Assembly (NCBI GenBank): GCA_016215105.1
Contig: JACRLJ010000003.1
Location: forward strand, 27,597-76,054
Source of the DNA: Candidatus Hydrogenedentota bacterium
Lineage (GTDB): Bacteria; Hydrogenedentota; Hydrogenedentia; Hydrogenedentales; SLHB01
Direction: 5' to 3'
Length of the DNA: 48,458 bases
The notes under the pieces are model-generated. The model worked only from the letters and a program-made list of their open reading frames with translations. It did not search any database and had not been told where the DNA came from. Made by a program: the position numbers and the translations under genes. This document shows, piece by piece, positions 23,800-32,014 of the stretch (position 1 is the stretch's first letter; each line of letters opens with the position of its first letter).

Positions 23800-25029
23800 A
23801 TGCCAAGCCATGATATCCGCATCCCGCAACTAGGCGAGGGCCTGGTCGAAGTCAGGATTGTCCGCCTGTTGAAGCGTCCGGGAGACGGTATCCGCCGTGA
23901 CGAGCCAATCTACACGATGGAAACCGACAAAGCGGAAGTGGATATCGAGAGTCCGGCCGATGGGGTGCTCGAGTCCTGGGCGGTGGCGGAAGATGATATC
24001 GTTCCGATCGGAAATGTGGTGGCCCGCATTACGGTCACATCCTCTGGCGACGTGCCGGGGCTCGATGAGCATTCTAGCGCTGACGCAATACGTCCGGGAG
24101 TGTCCGTAACGTCTCACGGCGCTCAACACCACATCCCGCGTAATGCCGACGTTTCGCCGAGAACGCGGGCGTACGCGAAACAACGGGGTGTTCCATCGGA
24201 GGCCATAAAGGAAATTCCCATTGCCTCGGACAAGCTCACGCCTGCCGATATAGACCGCTATCTCGAACGGCGTGCCGCGCCGTCGGCCTCGGCCGCCCGA
24301 AACGGGGAATGCGAAGAGATCCCGATGTCGGCGCGGCAACGCACTCTGTTTTACCGGCTCTCGAACGCGTCCGCCCAAGTCGTCCCAGGAACGATCGAGG
24401 CCCCGGTGAGCTGGGAACCGGTCGAGCGCGTTCATGCCTGGTTCAAGAGTAGAGGCCTGCCGGCCGTGGAGACACCGAGCGCGTTCTTGCTGGTGGCGTG
24501 GTGTCTGGCGCTCGCCGCTGCGAGACACGAAGTCTTCCGATCCACGATTGTTGATGTGAACACTCTGCGGCGCTACAAGCACGTGAACCTCGGCATTGCT
24601 GTTGCGCTTCCCAATGATGAGCTCACCTCGGCGGTGGTCGAGCGGGCGGACGCGTTGACGTTTGCGGAGTTTCTGAAAGTGGCGCGCGCGCGCATTCAGG
24701 ACGCGCGCGAAGGAATGGATCAGGCAAGCCGTGTCGTGGCGCATGTTTCCCTCACGGGCATGGCCGCGTTCGGGCTGCGCACCGCCGTCCCGGTCGTCGT
24801 TCCGCCGTCTGTTGCGACGCTGTTTGTGGGCGCTCCCTACGAGATCGTCGAGCGTTCAAGCGGGGATGGTGTACGGTTCGCACGCGTTGCGCACTTGGCC
24901 TTGACTATTGACCACCGCATCATTAATGGAGCGGGCGCCGCACACTTTCTCAACGCGGTGCGCGAACGTATCGTTGGACTGCCGGACGAGTTCAAGGTCC
25001 CGCCGGCGGAGGACAGGCCGGCACGTTAG
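23800..25029 (+). CDS. Dihydrolipoamide acyltransferase (E2)
   Basis: The 409-residue product has a lipoyl domain with K44 in METDKAEVD, a peripheral subunit-binding domain (PRTRAYAKQRGVPSEAIKEI, about 124-143) and a C-terminal acyltransferase domain. The catalytic motif reads TIDHRIINGAGAAHFL: H372 is retained, but the position usually occupied by aspartate (DHRxxDG) is N376. It starts 6 bp after the E1 gene and forms the complex core with it. No dihydrolipoamide dehydrogenase (E3) is in the window. Confidence 0.92.
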   Translation: MPSHDIRIPQLGEGLVEVRIVRLLKRPGDGIRRDEPIYTMETDKAEVDIESPADGVLESWAVAEDDIVPIGNVVARITVTSSGDVPGLDEHSSADAIRPGVSVTSHGAQHHIPRNADVSPRTRAYAKQRGVPSEAIKEIPIASDKLTPADIDRYLERRAAPSASAARNGECEEIPMSARQRTLFYRLSNASAQVVPGTIEAPVSWEPVERVHAWFKSRGLPAVETPSAFLLVAWCLALAAARHEVFRSTIVDVNTLRRYKHVNLGIAVALPNDELTSAVVERADALTFAEFLKVARARIQDAREGMDQASRVVAHVSLTGMAAFGLRTAVPVVVPPSVATLFVGAPYEIVERSSGDGVRFARVAHLALTIDHRIINGAGAAHFLNAVRERIVGLPDEFKVPPAEDRPAR

Positions 25030-25082
25030 CCGTTGTGCCGAACGCTGAATGATTGGTGAACTGAGTGTTTGCGCCGCCAACG

Positions 25083-27005
25083 CTACAGCGTGGCCTCGGC
25101 AAGGGCGTCGAGTTCGTGCTGAATGCTTTGCGTGACGGGAAAGCGGAAGCCGGTCTTGGGGTCGAGGTCGAGGTCCATGACCTTCATGGTCACGGGAAGC
25201 TGTTCGCGTTTCCATTGGTTGTACGAGAACAGCTTGCCGAAGCGGCCGGTCCAGTCGCGCAATTGCTCCGGCGTCTGGTCCGTATAGCGGTGGCACAACA
25301 CGCGCCAGCAGTCCGCCAGCGACAAGCGCCGGCGCCCATAGAGGTAGAGCAGGTCGTCGAGAACGATGTAAGGCATCAGATCGGCCTCATCGCGCTGGTC
25401 CGGCGCGAGTTCCGCGCTTGGCGGAATGTCGAGCACGCGCTGCAGCGACTTGACTCCATCACGCTTCGCGATATAGGCCAGCAAATGGCTGATGAGCGAT
25501 TTTGGCACGTTGGCGATAGGCGAGTACCCGCCCTGATTGTCGCCGCCGGTCGTGGTGTATCCTACGGCCGCCTCGCTCAAGTTCGACGTGACCAACAGCA
25601 AGCCGCCCGCGCTGTTGGCCCAGTTCAACATCATCGCGCCGCGCACCCGCGCCTGCAGGTTTTGCCGGGCTAATGGCGTTACCTTGTCGAGTCCCCCCGC
25701 GAGTTCAGCCGCCTTGCCAAGCGCAATTTCAGCTTCTTCGGCGATGGACACCACCTGGAACGGAACGCCCAACTCCTCCGCAAGAGATCGCGCGGCGTTC
25801 TCCGTGCCGCTCGAGCTGAACACTTTATTCGGCAGGTAGACTGCACGGATACGATCGGCGAATTTCTTCGCATTTGCGCCGTGATTCAAGGCCTTTGCCG
25901 CATGGACCGCCAGCAGGAGGCACAAGGCGCTATCGCGGCCACCGGACAAGGCCACGAGGAAACGCTGAAACGCGCCGACCTTTTCAAAGTAGTCGCGCAA
26001 TCCCAGCGTCAGCGCGTCGAACAATTCGTCGAGATAGGCGTCGGCCTCGTTGTGTGGCGCACGCGCTTCGACAAAGAAAAAGCTCTTCGGCATCTGCGCT
26101 ACGAAATCCGCGAGCGGCGCCGGCTCGAACTTTCCGGGTACCTCAACAATTTGGGTATCGCCCACGCCATCTCTGCGCGAAGCCTGTAGCCGCCACGTTG
26201 TGTTCTCGACGCGCACCCGACTGACATCGTCCAAGTCGACTACACCGCTCGACAAAGTCCAGGGCGTTTTCGCCAACAAAGGACCCTCGCACACAATACC
26301 ATCCGGCGTGGCGACGATGCCGCCGCCGTCAAACACCAAGCGGCTGTTGTCGCACCCCAGCAAGTTCGAATACGCGTACACGCAGGCGAGACCGCCCGCC
26401 GCGCCCTGTACCAGCCGCTTGCGCTGCTCGTTCTTCCGCGGCGTAAACGGTGACGCGCTTCCGTTGCAGATGATTTCCGCGCCGGCCAGCACCCGCGCAT
26501 GCGCCGGGGAATTTGGCGACCACATGTCTTCGCAGATTTCCGCGCTCACCATGCCGTACGGAAGCCGGAAGACCAAGTCACCCGCGGGGACGCCGTGGTA
26601 TTCGGTGACACCCTTCTCCCACGCGGTCCAATTGCGGCCTTCGTAGAAGATACTGTAGGTCGGCAGGAAGCGCTTGAGAATCAACCCCCGAACTTCGCGG
26701 TCGTGTACCAACGCCGTTGCGTTGTACATCATCGAATCAAGCCGGACCGGCAGGCCGATGAACACGCTAATACCCGCGCAGGCCTCGGCGATGCGCAACA
26801 GGGCGCTCCAGCTCTGGTGTGCGATTTCGGGCCAGAACACGCGGTCCTCGAGGCTGTAGCCCGAGACGCACAATTCCGGCGTCACCAAGAGATGTACGCC
26901 GCGCGCGCGCGCGTCGTCTATCAGCGCCGTCAGCCGCGCACTGTTTCCGGTGAAGTCGCCTACCTTCACCGAAACCGCGCCAACACCGATGCGAACCAGC
27001 CTCAT
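25083..27005 (-). CDS. nadE: Glutamine-dependent NAD+ synthetase
   Basis: The 640-residue product has two domains. The N-terminal nitrilase-type glutaminase has the triad E44 (TPELCVSGY), K111 (LKRFLPTY) and C158 (AEICEDMW). The C-terminal ammonia-dependent synthetase has the PP-loop SGGRDSA (around 350) and a TTGGDNQGGYSPIAN stretch. It converts nicotinate adenine dinucleotide to NAD+ using glutamine and ATP. ATG 27005 follows GAGGA on the coding strand. It converges with the E2 gene (52-bp spacer, no strong terminator seen) and lies downstream of pncA-pncB in the same direction, completing a salvage cluster apart from nadD. Confidence 0.96.
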   Translation of the reverse strand: MRLVRIGVGAVSVKVGDFTGNSARLTALIDDARARGVHLLVTPELCVSGYSLEDRVFWPEIAHQSWSALLRIAEACAGISVFIGLPVRLDSMMYNATALVHDREVRGLILKRFLPTYSIFYEGRNWTAWEKGVTEYHGVPAGDLVFRLPYGMVSAEICEDMWSPNSPAHARVLAGAEIICNGSASPFTPRKNEQRKRLVQGAAGGLACVYAYSNLLGCDNSRLVFDGGGIVATPDGIVCEGPLLAKTPWTLSSGVVDLDDVSRVRVENTTWRLQASRRDGVGDTQIVEVPGKFEPAPLADFVAQMPKSFFFVEARAPHNEADAYLDELFDALTLGLRDYFEKVGAFQRFLVALSGGRDSALCLLLAVHAAKALNHGANAKKFADRIRAVYLPNKVFSSSGTENAARSLAEELGVPFQVVSIAEEAEIALGKAAELAGGLDKVTPLARQNLQARVRGAMMLNWANSAGGLLLVTSNLSEAAVGYTTTGGDNQGGYSPIANVPKSLISHLLAYIAKRDGVKSLQRVLDIPPSAELAPDQRDEADLMPYIVLDDLLYLYGRRRLSLADCWRVLCHRYTDQTPEQLRDWTGRFGKLFSYNQWKREQLPVTMKVMDLDLDPKTGFRFPVTQSIQHELDALAEATL

Positions 27006-27183
27006 GTCTATCCTCGATTGCTTTCGAATTTAAGCCGCGCGAAAAACAGCTTACGTTGAACGCGTTTGCCATCCTGTACTACAGAAGAATCATAGCAGGA
27101 ATGCAGTGTCTATTTCAGGATGGCGCCCGCGCGGAAAAGCGTCCAATTCGCCGCCGGCACTACAACGCTATTCGCCATAGTAG

Positions 27184-27279
27184 ACGCGGCGCGGCCAGAA
27201 AGCATCTGTGAGTCGTTCAATACCGGCGCTGGCTCATACGGACTCTTGCTGTGCGGAGGCTTTCTGGCCGCGCCTCTAG
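27184..27279. repeat. 96-bp inverted-repeat element, copy 2, overlapping the pncB stop codon
   Basis: Ends 27184-27208 and 27255-27279 are the reverse complements of the two ends of the element at 3935-4030. The total length is the same (96 bp), and the inner 46 nt are about 59 percent identical when one copy is inverted. The TAG stop of pncB (27276-27278 on the minus strand) falls within the last bases of the element. It occupies part of the 270-bp gap between pncB and nadE and may fold into a long hairpin in the transcript. Confidence 0.8.
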
Positions 27280-28736
27280 TCCGGATTCTTCAGCAGCTCT
27301 TCTTTCATCTTCCCGACCTCGGGTGAAAGGTTGACGCGATAGATCTCCGGATTGCGCAGGCGCTTGAACTCCTCGGGAAGCGCCGCCACCTGGTCCAGCG
27401 CGCGCTGACGCACGGCGTGTATGGACGGCGCCTTTCCGACCCGGCGCCCACCCTCAAACACGACCTCCAACAAGTCTTCGGATCGAACCGCGCCGCGCAA
27501 TCGCACTTCGAGATGCGGCTGGGTACGGCTACGTCCCGGGATCACGCCGTCGGCGGGCTGCGGCTCTTCGTGCAGGCCCATCACGTCTCCTATAGGTTGA
27601 TTGGAGGCGTTGTAGTAGCGTGTCAGGCGTTTGTAACCGGGGTCAGTGGCCTTGGTCTCGTTTGACGATATTTTGATTCGCGGCTGCCATTGCCCGTTCT
27701 CGCGCAACGCGACCAGTTTGTACACGCCACTGAGCGCCGGACAGTCGTGACTGGTAATCAGATGGGTGCCCACCCCCCACGAATTGATTTTGGCGCCCTG
27801 CCGCTTCAGGTCCGCGATGAGGTCCTCCTCGAGATCGTTCGAGGCTACGATCAAAGGGTTTTCGAGGCCGGCCTCGGTCATCATGCGGTACGCGATCTTG
27901 CTCAATTTGGCGAGATCGCCTGAATCCAGGCGTATGGCGGGGCGCGCCATAATGCCTTGCGCGCGCATCTCCTTGTACGCGGTGATGGCGTTTGGTACGC
28001 CGCTCGCGATGGTGTCGTACGTATCCACCAACAGCACACAACGCTCCGGATATAGGCGGATGAACGCGCGAAAGGCCTCGAGTTCGCTGTTGAAGCTCAT
28101 TACCCAACTGTGCGCGTGGGTGCCCGCCACCGGTATGCCGTAGAGCTTGCCGGCGAGCACGTTCGACGTGGACGAGCACCCGCCGATGTACGCCGCCCGC
28201 GACCCGCTCAGTCCGCCGTTCGGGCCGTGCGCGCGGCGCAAGCCGAATTCGAGCACCGGTTCGCCATTGGCCGACTGACAAATGCGGGCGGCTTTTGTGG
28301 CGATCAAGGTTTGGTAATTGAGCATGTTGAGTAAGGCGGTTTCGAGCAGTTGCGCCTCGAAAATGGCGCCCTCGACCTGCGCGATTGGCTCGTGCGGAAA
28401 TACTAGCGTTCCCTCTGGAACCGCGCGAACGCGGCACGTCGGCCGGAAGTCACGAAGGAAATCGAAAAACGCCTCGTCGAAAACGCCCAGTGAACGCAGG
28501 TACGCGATGTCGTCCTCTTGGAATTGCAGGTTCTCGAGATAGTCCAGAAAAGGTTCCAATCCGGCCGCGATACCGTACCCGGCGTGCGGGGGAAGGCTGC
28601 GAAAGAAATACTCGAAACAGACTTCCTGCTCGGCGCGCCGTTCTTTGAGGTAGCCCGCCCCCATGGTGAGTTCATAGAAATCGGTTAGCAGCGCAAGGCT
28701 GGCGCCGTGCCGCCAATGCGAAGCGTCTGCGCTCAC
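27276..28736 (-). CDS. pncB: Nicotinate phosphoribosyltransferase
   Basis: The 486-residue product makes nicotinate mononucleotide from nicotinate and PRPP. Recognisable family segments are LLTDFYELTMGAGYL at the N-terminus, FFRSLPPHAGYGIAAGLE, EFGLRRAHGPNGGL, GTHAHSWVMSF and VLLVDTYDT with IRLDSGDL. The start is GTG 28736, whose bases overlap the pncA stop by 4 (GTGA) and which is preceded by GGGAG. The longer frame to 28832 would run deep into pncA. The stop codon lies in a 96-bp repeat, so the element may have set the present C-terminus. Confidence 0.95.
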   Translation of the reverse strand: MSADASHWRHGASLALLTDFYELTMGAGYLKERRAEQEVCFEYFFRSLPPHAGYGIAAGLEPFLDYLENLQFQEDDIAYLRSLGVFDEAFFDFLRDFRPTCRVRAVPEGTLVFPHEPIAQVEGAIFEAQLLETALLNMLNYQTLIATKAARICQSANGEPVLEFGLRRAHGPNGGLSGSRAAYIGGCSSTSNVLAGKLYGIPVAGTHAHSWVMSFNSELEAFRAFIRLYPERCVLLVDTYDTIASGVPNAITAYKEMRAQGIMARPAIRLDSGDLAKLSKIAYRMMTEAGLENPLIVASNDLEEDLIADLKRQGAKINSWGVGTHLITSHDCPALSGVYKLVALRENGQWQPRIKISSNETKATDPGYKRLTRYYNASNQPIGDVMGLHEEPQPADGVIPGRSRTQPHLEVRLRGAVRSEDLLEVVFEGGRRVGKAPSIHAVRQRALDQVAALPEEFKRLRNPEIYRVNLSPEVGKMKEELLKNPD

Positions 28737-29308
28737 GCTAGGTCTCCCGAAGAGCACTTGGTTACGCCGGCCGCGCGCATCTCTTCGACGGCTCGGGCCA
28801 CGGAACCCGCCGGAAGGTCCACACCGCGGCACGCATCCTCGATGAGGATCGCCTCAAAGCCGTGCTTAACGCCGTCGAGCGCCGTTGCCTTCACGCAGTA
28901 GTCGGTCGCCAATCCGCACACAAACGCACGGCGAATGTTCATCTCGCGAAGCGTTGCGGCAAGCTCGGTTCCGTCAAAGCCGCTGTACGCGTCGCGGTCC
29001 CGGTGTTCCGCTTTGCTTACAATTAGCGCGCCGGGAAGGACAGCCAGATCAGGATGGAATGCGGCTCCGGGAGTGTCTCGCACGCAATGGCGCGGCCAGC
29101 TTCCATCCACCCACTGCGGTGTCTCGCTGAAACAGCAATGATCGGCCGGATGCCAATCGCGGGTGTAGACGTGACACTGGAAGCGGGGCGCAAGCCGGTT
29201 TATCACTGGGACGATCTCATTCCCGCCCGTTACGGCCAGCGCGCCGCCGGGACAAAAGTCCACTTGCACGTCTACGACGATTAGCGCGTCGCTGTCTTCT
29301 ATCGTCAT
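28733..29308 (-). CDS. pncA: Nicotinamidase
   Basis: The 191-residue product deamidates nicotinamide to nicotinate. The catalytic triad is D13 (VVDVQVDF), K99 and C138 (GLATDYC). The metal site is D51-x-H53-x3-H57 in DWHPADH. ATG 29308 follows GAGGTGG, which overlaps an in-frame GTG at 29317 and decides between the two. It overlaps pncB by 4 bp, so the two steps are translationally coupled. Confidence 0.96.
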   Translation of the reverse strand: MTIEDSDALIVVDVQVDFCPGGALAVTGGNEIVPVINRLAPRFQCHVYTRDWHPADHCCFSETPQWVDGSWPRHCVRDTPGAAFHPDLAVLPGALIVSKAEHRDRDAYSGFDGTELAATLREMNIRRAFVCGLATDYCVKATALDGVKHGFEAILIEDACRGVDLPAGSVARAVEEMRAAGVTKCSSGDLA

Positions 29309-29483
29309 ACCGGCCACCTCGTGGGCGACGGACAGGCGCGCGCACTAGCGCCGCTGGCCATGTATTACCGCCTTGGACATGATGGATTCAGTCCTATTTT
29401 ACCACGTTTGTGAATTCCCCGCGGACGTGGGCGCGTGACAATATCGCGCCGGCGAAGTGTGGTCCACCTTCGGGGTCAACGCG

Positions 29484-30446
29484 CTATCGTTCCTCGCTAC
29501 GTAGATCGAGCCAGGCCAACTCCTTCTCCGTCAGCTTGATGTCCAGCGCCGCAATGTTCTTTTGCAGCTCCTCTTTGTTTGGGCAGCCGACGAGCGGGAA
29601 CAGGTTCATCGGCTGATTCACCACATATGCCAGCGCAATCTGGGGCACGGAAAAGCCCATTTCCTTCGCCAGAATCTCGACCCGATGGAGGCGCCGCATG
29701 TTGTCTTCGGAGTAGTAGCAGCGCATGAACAGCGTGTCTTTGTTTTCGGCAACGTTCGTGCGATTGAAACGGCCTGAGAAGAAACCCGCCGCCAGACTGG
29801 ACCAGCAGCACACCGCAATCAGTTCCTTGCGGTACCACTCGAGCTGATCCCGGTGCTTCGGTCCGCCGACGCTTACGCAGTTCTCCCAGGGTTCCTGGAT
29901 TTGCTCCGCGAGACTGTAATTGGGGCTGCTCGCCACAAAGGGCGTCAGTCCGCGCGCATTGGCGTACGCGTTGGCCTCGGCGATACGTGATGCGGTCCAA
30001 TTGGACCCACCAAACGCATGAATGCGGCCGGCCTTGTGGTGCTCATTCAACACTTCGACGATGGGTCCAACCGGCACATTCGGATCGTCGCGGTGGAGGA
30101 GGTACAGGTCCATGTAATCGAACTTGAAGCGGGCGAGCGAGTCGTAGATGTCCGCGGTAATATCGAACGGCGTCACGCGCCGCCGGTCCGCATTGTGGTG
30201 GGCGCCTTTGCCAATGATCACGACCTTGTTGCGAATGCCGCGCTCGCGCACCCAGCGTCCCACTGTGCGTTCGTTATCCCCGTTCCCGTAGACGTGACCG
30301 GTGTCGAAGGTGTTGCATCCGGTCTCGAAGAAACCGTCGTACATTGCGAACGTCTTCTCCAGTTCCGCGGAGCCGCCCATCAGGGTGCCTTGCACCAGCC
30401 GGGAAACAGGTTTCGTGACTCCAGGTATATTGCCGTACTTCATCAT
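29484..30446 (-). CDS. Aldo/keto reductase
   Basis: The 320-residue TIM-barrel oxidoreductase has the catalytic tetrad D48 (FDTGHVYG), Y53, K80 (IIGKGAH) and H118 (YLLHRDD), plus the NADPH-binding C-terminal part. It probably reduces or oxidises a sugar-type carbonyl. ATG 30446 is preceded by AGGAAGGA. It starts 50 bp after the Gfo/Idh gene in the same direction, so the two likely act on related sugar substrates. The exact substrate is unknown. Confidence 0.92.
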   Translation of the reverse strand: MMKYGNIPGVTKPVSRLVQGTLMGGSAELEKTFAMYDGFFETGCNTFDTGHVYGNGDNERTVGRWVRERGIRNKVVIIGKGAHHNADRRRVTPFDITADIYDSLARFKFDYMDLYLLHRDDPNVPVGPIVEVLNEHHKAGRIHAFGGSNWTASRIAEANAYANARGLTPFVASSPNYSLAEQIQEPWENCVSVGGPKHRDQLEWYRKELIAVCCWSSLAAGFFSGRFNRTNVAENKDTLFMRCYYSEDNMRRLHRVEILAKEMGFSVPQIALAYVVNQPMNLFPLVGCPNKEELQKNIAALDIKLTEKELAWLDLRSEER

Positions 30447-30496
30447 TGCTCGTTCCTTCCTAGGCGAGATTTCGTTATGCGGGTAGTTGGGACGCG

Positions 30497-31495
30497 TTAT
30501 TCCATCGGGTACTTCAGTCCCCACTGAGCCCGGATGGTATCCATGGTTTTCATGATCGCCAACGACTCGTCGAGCGGCATCGTGGCGCTTTCGAGTTTTC
30601 CGGCGCGCACGCAGTCGCCGACCTCGACGGCCTCATAGTTGTAGCCGTTTCCGGTGTGCGGCAACTCGATAGTTTCCGAACCTTTTCCGTCACGCGACAA
30701 GGTTGCCGTGGTCGCCTTCCAGAACGGCGCATGAATCTTTATTTTGCCTTCCGTGCCGAGTATCCACACTTCGTGCGGAGTCGTCGCGCATACCGAAGTG
30801 GATAGCGCCGCCAACTGGCCCCGGCCATACCCGAGGATCATAGCCGCATTGTCATCTACGCCGGTTTCGCAGAAATGCGCCATACTGGCAATACGCGCCG
30901 GTTGCTCGCCGTACACCATCGACGCGAACGACACCACGTAGATACCCACGTCGAGCAAGGCTCCGCCGCCCAACTTTGGATCGAACAAGCGGCTCTTGGG
31001 ATCGAATCCCGCGCGGAATCCGAAATCGCCGGTCAGCATTTTCACTTCGCCGATAGCCCCCTGGGACAGCCATTCGCGTACGCGGCAGATGATCGGAATG
31101 AAGCGGGTCCACATGGCTTCCATGAGAAACACCTTGCGGTCTCTTGCCACCCGGAGCATTTCTTCCGCCTCGCGCGCATTCATGGCGAACGGTTTCTCGC
31201 AGAGCACGGCCTTTCCCGCCTTTAGACACAGAATCGTATTGTCCTTGTGCATGGGATGCGGCGTGGACACGTAAATGGCGTCCACTTCCGGGTCCGCCGC
31301 CAAGGCCTCGTAACTGGCGTGCCGCTTGGGCGCGTTGAAATCCTTGCCGAAAGCGTCTGCGGTGGCGCCCGTGCGGGATCCCACTGCCACGAGCCGCGCA
31401 TCCGGAACAGCTTGAAGGCCCCGCGCGAACTGCTTTGCGATGCTGCCCGTACCCAATATGCCCCAACGCATTTCCTTACTCATTACCTTACTCAT
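30497..31495 (-). CDS. Gfo/Idh/MocA-family NAD(P)-dependent oxidoreductase
   Basis: The 332-residue product has an N-terminal Rossmann fold (WGILGTGSIAKQFARGL), followed by CEKPFAMN, whose lysine is the conserved catalytic residue of the family. A C-terminal alpha/beta domain includes LLDVGIYVVSFA. Such enzymes oxidise or epimerise sugars and inositols. The start is ATG 31495 after AAGGAGAA. A 12-bp tandem duplication gives MSKVMSKEM, with three candidate start methionines (31495, 31483, 31471). It heads a two-gene unit with the aldo/keto reductase. Confidence 0.92.
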   Translation of the reverse strand: MSKVMSKEMRWGILGTGSIAKQFARGLQAVPDARLVAVGSRTGATADAFGKDFNAPKRHASYEALAADPEVDAIYVSTPHPMHKDNTILCLKAGKAVLCEKPFAMNAREAEEMLRVARDRKVFLMEAMWTRFIPIICRVREWLSQGAIGEVKMLTGDFGFRAGFDPKSRLFDPKLGGGALLDVGIYVVSFASMVYGEQPARIASMAHFCETGVDDNAAMILGYGRGQLAALSTSVCATTPHEVWILGTEGKIKIHAPFWKATTATLSRDGKGSETIELPHTGNGYNYEAVEVGDCVRAGKLESATMPLDESLAIMKTMDTIRAQWGLKYPME

Positions 31496-31499
31496 TACC
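31476..31499. repeat. 12-bp tandem duplication across the start codon of the Gfo/Idh gene
   Basis: TTACTCATTACC occurs twice in direct succession (31476-31487 and 31488-31499). On the coding strand this duplicates GTAATGAGTAAG and therefore the start codon, adding four residues (MSKV). Only the upstream ATG is well spaced from the AAGGAGAA ribosome site. Confidence 0.85.
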
Positions 31500-31688
31500 G
31501 ACTTCTCCTTCCCAAGCGGGCGTTGCGCTTCCGCCAGTAGTTGAAATGTGGAAATGAGTGTACGGAAGCGAGGGCGCAAAAGCCACCCTGCGAACAGTCC
31601 CAATATACGTGTATGCCGACGGCAGACTCCGCTTGGGCGCAACCGCACTCGAATCTCCAGCGTCAAAGTGTGGCGCGCGCGATTTGAC

Positions 31689-31730
31689 CGCCTCCAGGAG
31701 GCGCACGAAACCCATCGATTCGTGTATACT
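31689..31730 (+). promoter_or_regulatory. Candidate promoter/operator region for the small ORF and comEC
   Basis: A perfect palindrome CGCCTCCAGGAGGCG (31689-31703) precedes a good -10 hexamer TATACT (31725-31730). No convincing -35 box lies 16-18 bp upstream, where the palindrome sits, so an activator- or repressor-controlled promoter is possible. GTATACT (31724-31730) is also inversely repeated as AGTATAC (31773-31779), next to the ribosome site of the 51-residue ORF. Confidence 0.35.
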
Positions 31731-31780
31731 AACCCCGAAACTCGACGCATGAAAGGGGCATACGCCTAGGAGAGTATACG

Positions 31781-31936
31781 ATGCACCTGTTTGATTCGCT
31801 ACTCGGCACGCTTAACGTTCTTCTTCACCAAAGCTTGCTGAATATTCCGCTCGGCAACTCGGAGAGCGTTCTTTACGTATTCTTCAACGTGATTCTGCAG
31901 TGGCTCGCGCGAATAGGCGTCTTCACCCCGGCCTAG
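31781..31936 (+). CDS. 51-residue small hydrophobic protein, unknown function
   Basis: An ATG at 31781 with AGGAGAG seven bases upstream opens a 51-codon frame ending in TAG at 31934. The product starts MHLFDSLLGTLNVLLHQ and ends RIGVFTPA. It is rich in Leu, Val, Ile and Phe, with a possible membrane or amphipathic helix in the second half (VLYVFFNVILQWLARIGVF). I do not recognise it. The gene lies 78 bp before comEC in the same direction. A GC-rich hairpin (CGCGCC 31963-31968 with GGCGCG 31976-31981, no T-run) follows. A chance ORF is possible, but the ribosome site and upstream -10 favour expression. Confidence 0.55.
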   Translation: MHLFDSLLGTLNVLLHQSLLNIPLGNSESVLYVFFNVILQWLARIGVFTPA

Positions 31937-32014
31937 GGGTGTCTGCGCGATTGAGTACGTGACGCGCCGCGAAGGGGCGCGATCAGACTGTCAGCGGCAA
32001 GGGGGTGAATTCCC

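Noticed and set aside
23830-24744. 304-codon minus frame over the E2 gene
   Set aside because: Arg/His-rich composition and complete overlap with the lipoyl and acyltransferase domains mark it as a shadow frame.
25030-25082. Bidirectional terminator between the convergent E2 and nadE genes
   Set aside because: Only a short imperfect stem (AACGCT with AGTGTT) without a T-run is visible, which is too weak to call.
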